The notes: generated by a model from the letters alone, not told the origin. Numbered from the stretch's first letter, positions 26,238 to 35,427 are shown. The stretch: DNA of 64,000 bases from an uncultured Collinsella sp. (GCA_958443615.1 CAUCLI010000001.1:62001-126000); one strand, 5' to 3'. Translations and numbers: made by a program.

Positions 26238-27038
26238 ATGGCAAATGCAACTGGGCCGCACGATGCCGCAGCTCGTCTCGCCGGCCCCTATCAACTCCCG
26301 CTTTCTCGCGTGCGAAACGTACGCGATTTGGGCGGTTATGCATACAGGGCAAAAGACGGTTCGCAGGGGACGACGGCTTACGGCGTCTTTCTTCGCGGGC
26401 CGTCCCTGCGCGGTCTCAGGCCCTGTGATTTCGAGTATCTGCAATCGTACGGCGCGGGATTGAAGTGCGTTATCGATCTGCGCAGCGATTTCGAGGTGGG
26501 GCATTGGCCCGACCCTTACGCTGCGGGCAAAGATGGTGTGTCGTATGTGCGCGTTCCCATGCTCGACCAGCTCAATTCGGGTAAATTCCGCGATGCTCTA
26601 CCGGATCGCATGTCGACGGTATACAAGAGCCTGCTCGACAACAACGCGTCGAGCATTCGACGTGTGCTGGAGTCGATCGACGCGTGCGGCGAGGACGGCT
26701 GTGCGTTATTCCATTGCCGCGCGGGGAAGGACCGCACGGGCGTCGTCGCGATGCTGCTGTTGGGACTCGCGGGGGTGTCGGATGAGGATATCATTGCCGA
26801 CTACGCCGCCACGCAGCGCTACCTTGGGCGCGGGCTTCGCGCTCAGCGGTTGGCCGTTTCGGTGTTGCTGTGCCGCCGCGCCCCTCGTTGCCTATTTGAG
26901 GCGATACCCGAGGAAATGGAGCTGACGCTCGCTCATGTGCATGCGCGCTACGGGACGGTGAGAGATTATCTGGAGGGCCATGCCGGTGTGCCAGCCTCCA
27001 CCCTCGATCGGATTGCGCGTCGGTTGCAGGTTGGTTGA
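26238..27038 (+). CDS. Tyrosine/serine protein phosphatase, Cx5R type
   Basis: A 266-residue cytoplasmic phosphatase. The active-site loop HCRAGKDRTG (about residues 158-167) and the upstream RVRNVRDLGGYAY and CVIDLRSDFEVG motifs match the bacterial tyrosine-protein phosphatase family that includes LipA/PtpB-like enzymes. Substrates could be phosphoproteins or phosphoinositides; the Lys after Ala-Gly is typical of the inositide-active subgroup (inference). GGTGGATTAGGCG precedes the start. It stands alone, in convergent orientation to the sulfatase gene. Confidence 0.88.
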   Translation: MANATGPHDAAARLAGPYQLPLSRVRNVRDLGGYAYRAKDGSQGTTAYGVFLRGPSLRGLRPCDFEYLQSYGAGLKCVIDLRSDFEVGHWPDPYAAGKDGVSYVRVPMLDQLNSGKFRDALPDRMSTVYKSLLDNNASSIRRVLESIDACGEDGCALFHCRAGKDRTGVVAMLLLGLAGVSDEDIIADYAATQRYLGRGLRAQRLAVSVLLCRRAPRCLFEAIPEEMELTLAHVHARYGTVRDYLEGHAGVPASTLDRIARRLQVG

Positions 27039-27078
27039 TCGGCTCGAGGCGGTGCATCGCGTCGAAATGATCATGAAT

Positions 27079-27207
27079 GGGACTTTTGGTAATTAGAAAT
27101 CGAATCTGGAGAGTATCGAACGTCGAGCAGAGAGTGCGACCTGCGGGTTTGTCTTGAAAACAGGGCCGTCTATCGGGTGAGATCGGAAAGTAATTGCCAA
27201 AAGTCCC
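27079..27207 (+). ncRNA. Candidate structured element, 129 bp, 17-bp arms
   Basis: GGGACTTTTGGTAATTA (27079-27095) pairs with 27191-27207 at 16 of 17 positions. The central CGACCTGCG at 27137-27145 and the downstream TTG/AAAC match the minus-strand reading of the 129-bp element at 15168-15296 at nearly the same offset. Both elements lie in convergent gaps, and here a strong bidirectional terminator follows 31 nt later. RNA status is inference. Confidence 0.4.
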
Positions 27208-27238
27208 TCGAGCGAAAACGATGGCGGCAACAATATGC

Positions 27239-27275
27239 AAAACCCCTGCATGCTTTAATCACATGCAGGGGTTTT
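27239..27275. terminator. Bidirectional terminator between the phosphatase and sulfatase genes
   Basis: AAAACCCCTGCATG and CATGCAGGGGTTTT form a perfect 14-bp stem with A and T runs at its ends, so it can terminate both converging transcripts. It could also serve the 129-bp element upstream. Confidence 0.9.
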
Positions 27276-27370
27276 GACGTCATGGTATGCAAGGGCGGAG
27301 CGGACGTGGGCGTATCGGACGATCCGCCGTGGCCCAATGGCCTCATTCGCTCCTCGACCGTCTGCTCGGG

Positions 27371-29737
27371 CTACTTGATCTGCGTGGTGCCAGGGGCGAG
27401 ATTCGGGTCGGTCTCGTTCGCGGCGCTCTGGCGGAGCTTGGTGTACACGTTCTTGCCATCGCCGAACAGCTCGTAGTACTGGATCATCGCGTAATCGGCG
27501 CGCGCCTCGAGCGCCTTCTGCAGCGTGGTCTCCATGCCGGGAACATCGCTGGCGTTGCTATCGCTCTTGGTGCTCGACAGGTAGATCGTGTGGGCGGAGT
27601 CAAGATAGCCGGTGGTGTTGATGGCCGGCAGGTCGCGCCGCAGCGTGATCTGCGCCTTCTGGTAGTCGGTCAGCGGGGCGCCGATGATGTTCATCAGCTC
27701 GGTGCCGAGATAGTTGGTGGAGAGGTCGTCCACCTGGCTGTCCTGGTTGTTCCCGGCGACGTCATAGTTCGCCCAGATCACGTAGTCGGTGGTCCACAGG
27801 CGCATGTTGTGCTGCGCCTTGTCCTCATTCGCGAACCAGCGGTTATTGTACTTATCCGGGAAGAACGGCTGATGATCGCCGAAGAACACCACGACCACGG
27901 GGCGGTCGAGCTCGCGCAGCTCGTCGATGAACTCCTGCAGCGCACGGTCGGATTCCTCGATGAGGGATAGATACTCGTTGACCTCGTTGTTCACCGCACC
28001 GTCGATCAGGTAGTTGTTCAGCTTGTCCGCGGGCAGGAGTCCGGTGTCGTAGCCGGAGTGGTTCTGCATGGTGACGTCGAAGATGAACTGCGGCGCGTCG
28101 TCTGCCTCGAGCAGCTCGAGGATCTTGTCGTAGGTCGCTTCATCGGTCACCATGCCGCGCAGCTTGTCGGCATCCTGGAAGTCCTGGATGGCCATGAAGC
28201 GATCGAAGCCGAAGCCGGCGTAGACGTTCTCGCGGTTCCAGTTCGTGGCGTGGTTGGGGTGCATCGCGGTGGTGGTGTAACCGAGCTCCTTGAACTGAGC
28301 CGCGAGGTTCTTGGTCTCGGTGAGGTCGTAGATGGTGTAGGGGTACACACCGGACCCCAGGTAGGACATGGAGTTGCCGGTGAGGAACTCGAACTCGGTG
28401 TTGCAGGTGCCGCCGCCGTATGCGCTCACGTAGAGCGTGCCGCGCGACAGGGCGTCGGGCAGGTTCTTGAAGAACTGCGGGCCGTTGTACCCCGCATGCA
28501 TGTTCTGGTAGATGGAAAGGTCGGAGAAGGTCTCGTTCATGATCGCGATGACCGTGGGCTTTTCCTCATCGAACTGCTCGACCGCCTGCACGCGATTGTG
28601 GGAGATGCCGTCGCTTTCGTCGTAGTCGGCGGCAAGCTGCTTCTCGAGCTCCTCGGCCTCCTCCATGTCGTAGTCCTCGGGTACAGGGGGTTTGATGGTC
28701 TGCGCAGAGGAGATGAACGTGGGGATGAAGCCCTGGCGGTAGTAGCTCTCAAGCGGACGCCAGGTGTAGACGGTGATGTTGAGGGTGTTGTAGTAGTCGA
28801 TGAGCGTGACATGGGCGGTCACGCCGACGAGGCACAGTGCGCCGATCACCAGGTTGGTGACGAGCAGGCGGCGGTTGCGCTTGGCCGGCTCGGGGCGGAA
28901 CTCGCCGGCGAGCGAGCACAGGAGCATGGAGATGGCCAAAAACGCCATGCCGTACAGGCCGAACGCGCTGAAGACGTAGGTGAAGCCGCCGCTCACGGCC
29001 GCCGCCGTGCCCAGCGCGGAGAGGTCGGCCGGCTGGATGGGCATGGACTTGAAGGTGATAACGAAGAACTGCGCCATGCCGATGGCCCAGCACAGGAAGG
29101 CGATGAACGCCGGGGCGCCGCCGCGACGCTGGAAGAGGTAGAAGAAGCCGGCCATGACGGCGGTGATGAGGGACCACTCGAGCAGGATGCACAACGGGTA
29201 GCACCAGGTGAGGTCGTGGTTGGAGGGGATCTCGAGGCCGAGCATGGCGGACAGGCCGGCGAGCAGGAGCAGGATCACGCAGGTCGCGGTGGGGCGATGC
29301 AGGCCGATCCGGGCCTCGCGGCCGAGTTCGCGCAGCTTGCGGCCCATGCGACCGAGACGACCGAGGTCCTCGTCACGGGTGATGCGATGGGAGCAGTCAT
29401 CATACTTGTCGCAGGAGGCGCAGTCGGGCATGAAGGCGCGGGCGGCGAGGTCGTCCCCGGTCTTCATGTGGGCCTGGATGCGCGCCCAAGTGAGATCGCG
29501 CGCGAAGCTCGCCCAAGCGCAGCCGCTGAGCACGAGGTTCAAGACGATGGGGGAGAGGATGTCATCGGGTGCCATGCCGAGGAACCCCAGCGCGGCCGTG
29601 ATGCCCTGCATGATGCAGAACGCGATGCCCCATCCCATGCCGGAGCGATCGCCGGAATCCTTGCGGCGGTTCAGCTCCTTGCGCGCCAAATACGCGGATG
29701 CGGCGAGCCCCGCAAGGGAAACGATGGCAGTAAACAT
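27371..29737 (-). CDS. LTA synthase family sulfatase-fold membrane protein
   Basis: A 788-residue membrane enzyme of the lipoteichoic-acid-synthase/alkaline-phosphatase superfamily, expected to transfer glycerol-phosphate or similar head groups on the outer face of the membrane. About eight hydrophobic segments occupy the first ~360 residues; the extracellular domain follows with PTVIAIMNETFSDLS, the catalytic-Thr region YGGGTCNTEFEFLTGNSM and FFGDHQPFF. A cytoplasmic loop carries a clustered-cysteine motif, CASCDKYDDCSH, near residue 112. The start at 29737 (MFTAIVSLAG) follows AAGAAGAGG; the much longer open frame upstream is non-coding. Classical LTA is not established for this lineage, so the product polymer is uncertain. 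Confidence 0.88.
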   Translation of the reverse strand: MFTAIVSLAGLAASAYLARKELNRRKDSGDRSGMGWGIAFCIMQGITAALGFLGMAPDDILSPIVLNLVLSGCAWASFARDLTWARIQAHMKTGDDLAARAFMPDCASCDKYDDCSHRITRDEDLGRLGRMGRKLRELGREARIGLHRPTATCVILLLLAGLSAMLGLEIPSNHDLTWCYPLCILLEWSLITAVMAGFFYLFQRRGGAPAFIAFLCWAIGMAQFFVITFKSMPIQPADLSALGTAAAVSGGFTYVFSAFGLYGMAFLAISMLLCSLAGEFRPEPAKRNRRLLVTNLVIGALCLVGVTAHVTLIDYYNTLNITVYTWRPLESYYRQGFIPTFISSAQTIKPPVPEDYDMEEAEELEKQLAADYDESDGISHNRVQAVEQFDEEKPTVIAIMNETFSDLSIYQNMHAGYNGPQFFKNLPDALSRGTLYVSAYGGGTCNTEFEFLTGNSMSYLGSGVYPYTIYDLTETKNLAAQFKELGYTTTAMHPNHATNWNRENVYAGFGFDRFMAIQDFQDADKLRGMVTDEATYDKILELLEADDAPQFIFDVTMQNHSGYDTGLLPADKLNNYLIDGAVNNEVNEYLSLIEESDRALQEFIDELRELDRPVVVVFFGDHQPFFPDKYNNRWFANEDKAQHNMRLWTTDYVIWANYDVAGNNQDSQVDDLSTNYLGTELMNIIGAPLTDYQKAQITLRRDLPAINTTGYLDSAHTIYLSSTKSDSNASDVPGMETTLQKALEARADYAMIQYYELFGDGKNVYTKLRQSAANETDPNLAPGTTQIK

Positions 29738-30140
29738 ACGATAACCTCTTCTTCGATCGCCACGTATTGAAGCGGGTGCGTACCCAAACGAGGGAGGAAC
29801 GTTTACCCGGCCCTGATGAACATGTGCTACGGACAGCAAGCAACAAGGGAACATGGTACTCATGGAATGTCGAGATTTGGTCGATAAGCTGCAGCTCTGC
29901 GCAGTTTTCATAGAATGGGCCAAGAAGCGTAACCGTTGCTTAAGGAGGCGCGTGTGAGGCCGGCGGACAATGCGATGTTCCGGCTGCACGCGGCGGAAAC
30001 CGGCGCGGGTGGGCCTGCCATCTGCAGCCGCAAGCACGCGAGCGTGTTCATGGCCGAGATGGGCAGGTCCATGGAGGCTTGGCTGCGCAACTGGGTCGGA
30101 GAGGCGCTGTAGGGGCGTCGGTGCCGGGAGGGATGATTTG
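29738..30140. other. Gap upstream of the sulfatase gene
   Basis: This stretch holds the sulfatase promoter region on the minus strand and, on the plus strand, one possible short gene (29954-30112, separate entry) with a good ribosome site. GGAATGTCGAGA at 29864-29875 resembles the arm of the palindrome at 8620-8672. I see nothing else with confidence. Confidence 0.4.
29954..30112 (+). CDS. Possible small protein, 52 residues
   Basis: A GTG at 29954 preceded by AAGGAGG at correct spacing opens a 52-codon frame (VRPADNAMFRLHAAETG ... MEAWLRNWVGEAL). The amphipathic, balanced composition looks more protein-like than the surrounding frames. I do not recognise it. It may be an unannotated small gene or the remnant of a longer one. 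It is followed by the kup terminator in the opposite direction. Confidence 0.3.
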   Translation: MRPADNAMFRLHAAETGAGGPAICSRKHASVFMAEMGRSMEAWLRNWVGEAL

Positions 30141-30178
30141 AAAAAACGAGGGTCGCAGGCGGTGCTGCGACCCTCGTT
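30139..30178 (-). terminator. Terminator of kup
   Basis: AACGAGGGTCGCAG and CTGCGACCCTCGTT form a perfect 14-bp stem. On the minus strand it ends in a run of six T residues, 35 nt after the kup stop. Confidence 0.93.
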
Positions 30179-30213
30179 GGCGTGCAATCGTATCGGTGCC
30201 CGCGTCCGACCCG

Positions 30214-32250
30214 CTACCGGCGGTCGTCCACGGCGACGCGCGCGATGCGGTCGACCGGCTTGAACTTGGTGAACAGCGGTACGTACTCGTAGAACACGCT
30301 GGAGTTCTCCAGGCCGAACCACTGCACCGGGGAGCCGGCGAAGCGGCGGATCGCGTACTTCATCGCGATGGCGTGGCGCTCGCGCTGCTCGACGTCGGAC
30401 TCGGGGGCGAGCGTCTTGCGGATCAGGCAGAAGCGGAAGGAGCCGATCACGCCGGGCTTCTCGTACACGGAGTAGTCGTGCACCTGCGCTGGCAGCTCGC
30501 CGGACGCAGACAAGTCGGAGACGATCTGGCGCAGGTAGGCGTTCACGCGCTGGTTGACCTTGTAGCCCAGATGCAAGTGGACGCGGTACACGAAGTCGGT
30601 GCCGTAGTTCTCAACAGAGTACTCAAAGGTGTGCGGCTCGTCGGTGACCTCGACGTTCAAGAACCAGTAGGCGCGGGCGCGCTTGGGGTGCTTGTCGAAG
30701 ATCGAGTAGAGGATGTCGCGGTCGAGCATGTCGGTCGACGTGCTGTTGGTGAGGTAGACCAGGTTGTCGCACAGCACTTCGTAGTGAGAGTCGTTGCGCA
30801 GGCGGTCGAGCTGGTCGAGGTACTTGCGCACGGGCAGCATCGTGTACTGGCGGCGCTCGACGCGGCTGCCGTTGTACCAGCTGACCATGACGCCCATGAT
30901 GAGGGCGGCCATCAGGATGGTGAAGTAGCCGCCATGGAAGAACTTCGTGAGGGAGGACACGAAGAAGAAGCCCTCGAGCGCGACGAAGAAGATGACAAAG
31001 GCCCAGGGGAAGGCCTTCATCTTGCGCACGCCGTGCAGGTAGAAGAACAGCAGCACGGAGGTGCAGATCATCGTGATGGTGATGGCCAGGCCGTAGGCGG
31101 CCTCCATGTGAGCGGAGCTCTGGAACAGCAGCACGACGACGACGCAGCCGACCCACATGACGTTGTTGACCATGGGGATGTAGAGCTGGCCCTTGGTCTC
31201 GGCGGGGTAGAAGATCTGCATGTGCGGCATGAGGTCGAGGCGGCTCGCCTCGGACACCAGGGAGAACGCGCCGGTCACGAGCGCCTGGCTCGCGATGATG
31301 GCGGCGCAGGTGGAGAGGATGACGCCGAACGGGCGCATGCCCTCGGGGAGCATCTGGAAGAACGGGTTGAGGTCCTCGATGAGCATGAGGCTCTCGTTGC
31401 CGGCGTTCGCCAGCAGCCAGGCGCCCTGGCCGAGATAGGACAGGATGAGGCAGATCTTGACGAAGGGCCAGGTGGCGTAGATGTTACCGCGGCCGACGTG
31501 GCCCATGTCGGAGTAGAGCGCCTCGGCGCCGGTGGTCGCCAGGAAGCAGCTGCCCAAGATCATGATGCCGGCGTGGTTGTTGGGCGAGAGCAGGAAGCTG
31601 ATGCCGCGGATGGGGTTGAACGCCTTGAGGACCACGGGGTTGCCGAGCACGTAGATGAGACCCGCGCCGCCGAGGAACAGGAACCAAAACGTCATGACCG
31701 GACCGAAGGCGTGACCGATCTTGGACGTGCCGACGCGCTGAACCGCGAAGAGCAGGCACACGATGACGAGTGTGATGATCACGACGTTCATCTGGTTGTC
31801 GCCCATGATGTCGTGCACGGCGGGGATGGTGCGCAGGCCCTCGATGGCCGTGGTGATGGTCACCGCGGGGGTGAGGATGCCGTCGGCCAGCAGCGCGGCG
31901 CCGCCGAGCATGGCGGGCACGATCAGCCATTTGCCGTACTTGCGCACGATGCTGTAGAGCGCGAAGATGCCGCCCTCGCCGTGGTTGTCGGCCTTGAGGG
32001 AGACGAGCACGTACTTGACGGTGGTCAGCAGCGTGACCGTCCAGATGACGAGCGAGAGCGCGCCGAGGATGAACTCCTCGGTCACGGTCATGATGCCGCC
32101 CTGGCCCGCGAGGAGCGCCTTCGTGACGTACATGGGCGACGTGCCGATATCGCCGTACACGACGCCCAGGGTGACGAGCATCGCGCCGATGCTTACGGGA
32201 ATCGCGGCGGAACCGTGCCCGTGCCCGGATGATTCAGTTGAGTGTGCCAT
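30214..32250 (-). CDS. kup: Low-affinity potassium uptake protein Kup
   Basis: A 678-residue KUP/HAK/KT family K+ importer (H+ symport in E. coli). The start region AMLVTLGVVYGDIGTSPMYV is diagnostic, followed by GILTPAVTITTAIEGL and about twelve membrane helices over ~450 residues, then a ~200-residue cytoplasmic domain. The start at 32250 (MAHSTESSGHG) follows CAAGGAGCAA; an open extension of 25 codons has no site. No c-di-AMP riboswitch is recognisable in the 125-nt leader. It is monocistronic. Confidence 0.95.
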   Translation of the reverse strand: MAHSTESSGHGHGSAAIPVSIGAMLVTLGVVYGDIGTSPMYVTKALLAGQGGIMTVTEEFILGALSLVIWTVTLLTTVKYVLVSLKADNHGEGGIFALYSIVRKYGKWLIVPAMLGGAALLADGILTPAVTITTAIEGLRTIPAVHDIMGDNQMNVVIITLVIVCLLFAVQRVGTSKIGHAFGPVMTFWFLFLGGAGLIYVLGNPVVLKAFNPIRGISFLLSPNNHAGIMILGSCFLATTGAEALYSDMGHVGRGNIYATWPFVKICLILSYLGQGAWLLANAGNESLMLIEDLNPFFQMLPEGMRPFGVILSTCAAIIASQALVTGAFSLVSEASRLDLMPHMQIFYPAETKGQLYIPMVNNVMWVGCVVVVLLFQSSAHMEAAYGLAITITMICTSVLLFFYLHGVRKMKAFPWAFVIFFVALEGFFFVSSLTKFFHGGYFTILMAALIMGVMVSWYNGSRVERRQYTMLPVRKYLDQLDRLRNDSHYEVLCDNLVYLTNSTSTDMLDRDILYSIFDKHPKRARAYWFLNVEVTDEPHTFEYSVENYGTDFVYRVHLHLGYKVNQRVNAYLRQIVSDLSASGELPAQVHDYSVYEKPGVIGSFRFCLIRKTLAPESDVEQRERHAIAMKYAIRRFAGSPVQWFGLENSSVFYEYVPLFTKFKPVDRIARVAVDDRR

Positions 32251-32375
32251 TGCGGTATTGCTCCTTGGCGAAGATGACCCGGCGCCGGCCTTCCCCCAGC
32301 GCGCCGAGAGGCATATGCATGCCATCTAACGTTCCAGCCATTATAGGCTGTACGCAGGGCGTATGCTATATGCCT

Positions 32376-35162
32376 CTACCTGCGGAAACGCTTGGTGTCG
32401 GCAGGTTTGCGCGCGGAAGCCTCGCGCAGTTCGCGCGTGCGCTCGCGAATCGCGTCCTCGCTCATGCCGACCCGACGCATGGCCTCCTCGGACGTATAGC
32501 GCTTGACCAGGTAGCAATGGTGGATCTTCTTGTTGCGGGCAAAGTCCTCGGGGATGGTCTCGTCCGTGATGTCGGTGAGGACCACGCCGGCGCGTGCCAG
32601 TTCCTCGATATCGGGGCGGAACGTGCGCAGGTTGCATGAGAAGATCGCCTCGCCCTCGCGGGAGAGCAGGCGCGACAGGCCGATGAGCAGCTCGACGTGG
32701 TCGCGCTGGACGTCCCAGGTGCGGCGGCCCATCTTGCTGGAGTTGGAGAAGGTGGGCGGGTCGCAGAAGATCAGGTCCCAACGGTTGCGGGTCTGCCTCA
32801 TGTCGCGGATCCAGCTCATGACGTCGGCGCGCACGTAGTGATGGTCGGGGCCGACAAAGCCGTTTTGCTCCATGTTGCGCTCGGCCCAGTCCAGGTAGGT
32901 GTTGGACAGGTCGACGGTGACGGTCTCCTCCACGCCGGCGTCGGCCGCGTAGCAGGTCGCGGTGCCGGTGTAGGCGAACAGGTTGAGGAAGAAGCGCTTG
33001 CCGCGGGCGTGCTCGCGCACGATGCCGCGGGTGATGCGGTGGTCCAGGAAGATGCCCGTATCCAGGTAGTCGTTGAAATTGACGGCGAAGGTGAGGCCGC
33101 CCTCCTCGATGAGGGGGAGCCTGCGGGTGCGGATGTCGGATGGGGTGCCCGAGCCCGCGCCCTGGCCGGGGCGATTGGCGGGCGCCGAGCCGCTGCGGGT
33201 GCCGCGGGGCTTGCCGCCCTTGCCAGCGCCCGTGCCCGAGCCGCCGGCCTGCTTGCCGTACTGCGAGCCGCCGCGCGAGCGGATGCGCGCCTTGGCGAAG
33301 ACGTTGTCGGGGTCGACCTGCAGGATGCGCGGGGCGAGCGTGAGGATGTCGAGCAGGCGCGCCTCGGCCAGGGAGGGATCGACCTCGCGCGGCGCGGCGT
33401 ATTCGGCGATGACGAGCCAGCGGCCCGGCGTGGAGGCGCTGCCCTCGTACAGGTCGATGGCCGCGGAGTAGTCGGGCAGATCGGCATCGTAGACGCGGTA
33501 GCAGGTCACGCCTTCGCGCTGCGCCCACTTGCGGCGCAGCTTGGCGACCTTGCGCAGGCGACGGGCGAACTGCTCGGACTCGGGTATGAGGACGGGGCAG
33601 GGCTTGCCGTCGCCCAGGTCGATGAGGGTGGTGGCGGGCGTGGGCGCGGCGCCGGATTCGGCGGCGGCTTCCACGGGAGTGGCGCCCTCGGCGGATCCGA
33701 AGGCGGCTTCCGCGGGCGTGGCGCCCTCGGCGGTCACCTCGTCCCCTTCGGCGGTGATCGCGCCGTTCGCCGCCGAAAAGACGGCGAGGTCGGCTTCTTC
33801 GTTGTTCGGCATGACGCGCAGGCGGCGCGCGGGTTCGCCGAGGGTGCGGATGAGCAGGTCATCGCGGGTGAGTGCCACGGCGGGCATGGTGATCAGCATG
33901 GCGCGGACGGGGTCGGGCCCACAGGTGCCGGCATGCAGGCTCGTGGCGAGGTCGAGTACGCGGGACATTTTGGAGATGGCCGTTTCGGTGGTGTCGAGGA
34001 AGACGAAGCCGCGCGGCTCTCCACCGCAGCATGCGGGCATCATGAGTTTGCGTGAGATCTTGTCGAGGTCGGGTTGGGCGAAGATCACGCGGTCGGCGAG
34101 GCCGGCGGCCTTGAGGACGCGGCGCGCGCAGGCCACGGCGTCCCCGGACGGGTCGGTGGCGGCGATGCGGGCGACGCGGTTCTTTGCAAGCTCGGCGCGA
34201 CGGTCAGCCTCGTTGAGCAGCTCGCGCCATGCGGACGCGTCGTGTTCAGACCAACTCTGGAAACCCCAGCTCCGGCGGTCGAGGCCAGGCGCGCGGTCGG
34301 CCAGGATCGAGGCGGCCTCGAGCACCACGCCGCCGCCCGCGCAGCAGGCGTCGACCATGACGGGGAGCGTGGGGGCGGGCCGCTCGGCGGTTGAGCTGGC
34401 CGGGGCAGCTGCGCCAGCAGAGCCATCGGCTCCTGCCGAGGCGGTGGCGCCCGCCGAGGTGGCAGCGACGGCTTCCGACTCGATGGCGCGGCCGCCGACG
34501 CGACTTTCTTCCATTGCGTCTTCAGTATTAGTAAGTGCGCGCGCGCAGGTCTCTTGCCAATTGCCCAGGGCGCAGGCGAGTGCCGCGTAGTCGGGGCGCA
34601 GGACGTGCGCGGCGTGCGTTCGCGTGGCCTCGCGGGGGAGGCGCTTGAACAGCGGGTCGCCGGAGAGGTCGAGTTGGATGCTCGCGCGGTCGCCGCGCAG
34701 GGTGAGGGAGATGCGCGCGTCGGGATCGTCCGTATCGACGCTGGGGCGACGGCCCTCGACCTCGAGCATGCGGTCGCATAGCGCGTCCTTCACGCGGAGC
34801 GCGGCGAAGTGGGAATTGCGCAGCTCTTCATTGGTGCCGCGCGCGGTCACGGCGATGGTGGCGCCCGCGCGCAGGATGCGTTCCCAGGCGATGGAGTGGG
34901 TGGCTTCGTATAGATCTTCGGCGTTGGCGCAGGCGAAGCGGCCGAGGACCACGAAGATGCGGCTGGCAAGGCGGGACCACAGGCATGCGCGCTCGGCGTC
35001 GATGGGGGAGCCGGCAAACGACACGCGGCCCTTGAGCGGGCGGACCTGGCGCAGCCCCATGCCGCGGAGCTCGTCGGCGAGTGCGGCCTCGAAGCCCTCG
35101 GGGCAGCTCGCGTAAAACTCGTGCAGGGGTGTGTCGTGCGTGGTGAGAGACGTGTTCGCCAT
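32376..35162 (-). CDS. rlmL: Bifunctional 23S rRNA methyltransferase RlmK/RlmL
   Basis: A 928-residue fusion modifying 23S rRNA at G2445 (N2, RlmL part) and G2069 (N7, RlmK part), as in E. coli YcbY. The N-terminal half has a THUMP region and the methyltransferase blocks VMVDACCAGGGVVLEAASIL and AATDPSGDAVACARR; the second half has RFFLNLFAYTGTATCYAA and FCDPPTFSNSSKM. About 60 residues of Ala/Glu/Gly repeats (TAEGATPAEAAFGSAEGATP) and a second Ala-rich run (~305-330) are inserted in the first half, and a Gly/Lys-rich linker follows near 645. The start (MANTSLTTHD) follows CTAGGAGA. Confidence 0.92.
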   Translation of the reverse strand: MANTSLTTHDTPLHEFYASCPEGFEAALADELRGMGLRQVRPLKGRVSFAGSPIDAERACLWSRLASRIFVVLGRFACANAEDLYEATHSIAWERILRAGATIAVTARGTNEELRNSHFAALRVKDALCDRMLEVEGRRPSVDTDDPDARISLTLRGDRASIQLDLSGDPLFKRLPREATRTHAAHVLRPDYAALACALGNWQETCARALTNTEDAMEESRVGGRAIESEAVAATSAGATASAGADGSAGAAAPASSTAERPAPTLPVMVDACCAGGGVVLEAASILADRAPGLDRRSWGFQSWSEHDASAWRELLNEADRRAELAKNRVARIAATDPSGDAVACARRVLKAAGLADRVIFAQPDLDKISRKLMMPACCGGEPRGFVFLDTTETAISKMSRVLDLATSLHAGTCGPDPVRAMLITMPAVALTRDDLLIRTLGEPARRLRVMPNNEEADLAVFSAANGAITAEGDEVTAEGATPAEAAFGSAEGATPVEAAAESGAAPTPATTLIDLGDGKPCPVLIPESEQFARRLRKVAKLRRKWAQREGVTCYRVYDADLPDYSAAIDLYEGSASTPGRWLVIAEYAAPREVDPSLAEARLLDILTLAPRILQVDPDNVFAKARIRSRGGSQYGKQAGGSGTGAGKGGKPRGTRSGSAPANRPGQGAGSGTPSDIRTRRLPLIEEGGLTFAVNFNDYLDTGIFLDHRITRGIVREHARGKRFFLNLFAYTGTATCYAADAGVEETVTVDLSNTYLDWAERNMEQNGFVGPDHHYVRADVMSWIRDMRQTRNRWDLIFCDPPTFSNSSKMGRRTWDVQRDHVELLIGLSRLLSREGEAIFSCNLRTFRPDIEELARAGVVLTDITDETIPEDFARNKKIHHCYLVKRYTSEEAMRRVGMSEDAIRERTRELREASARKPADTKRFRR

Positions 35163-35281
35163 GGGTCTCCTAGCGTCTGATCGATATCTGCTAGCTATTA
35201 TGGCAGCATCTGGGGGCGGACGATGTCCGCATGTCGCGACACCTGTGCACGTGATGGAATTGTGGAGAGGCGCTATGGGCC

Positions 35282-35310
35282 TTGCGGATGCATGGGCGTC
35301 TGCGTAATAT
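35282..35310 (+). promoter_or_regulatory. Promoter of the initiator tRNA gene
   Basis: TTGCGG (35282-35287) and TAATAT (35305-35310) are separated by exactly 17 bp and end 31 nt before the tRNA. Confidence 0.6.
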
Positions 35311-35341
35311 AACTTCTTGCGCACACGGTGCGTCCAGACAT

Positions 35342-35418
35342 TGCGGGGTGGAGCAGTCTGGTAGCTCGCCGGGCTCATAACCCGGAGGTCGTAGGTTCAA
35401 ATCCTGCCCCCGCGACCA
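35342..35418 (+). tRNA. Initiator tRNA-Met (CAT anticodon)
   Basis: A complete 77-nt cloverleaf with encoded CCA. The anticodon loop is CTCATAA on a stem closed by three G-C pairs (GGG/CCC), the hallmark of initiator tRNA. The first acceptor position is a weak U-G pair rather than a Watson-Crick pair, also expected for an initiator. The T arm contains GTTCAAATCC. It is transcribed alone from the promoter upstream and ends in a terminator 10 nt downstream. Confidence 0.95.
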
Positions 35419-35427
35419 AGAACTTGC

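Noticed and set aside
29970..30263. 97-codon Arg-rich open frame
   Set aside because: It runs through the kup terminator and into kup, and its product is Arg/Ala low complexity; the 52-codon frame in another phase is more plausible.
30196..32232. Plus-strand open frame of 678 codons opposite kup
   Set aside because: Product is an unnatural Asp/Glu/His/Val-rich chain; Kup on the other strand is unmistakable.
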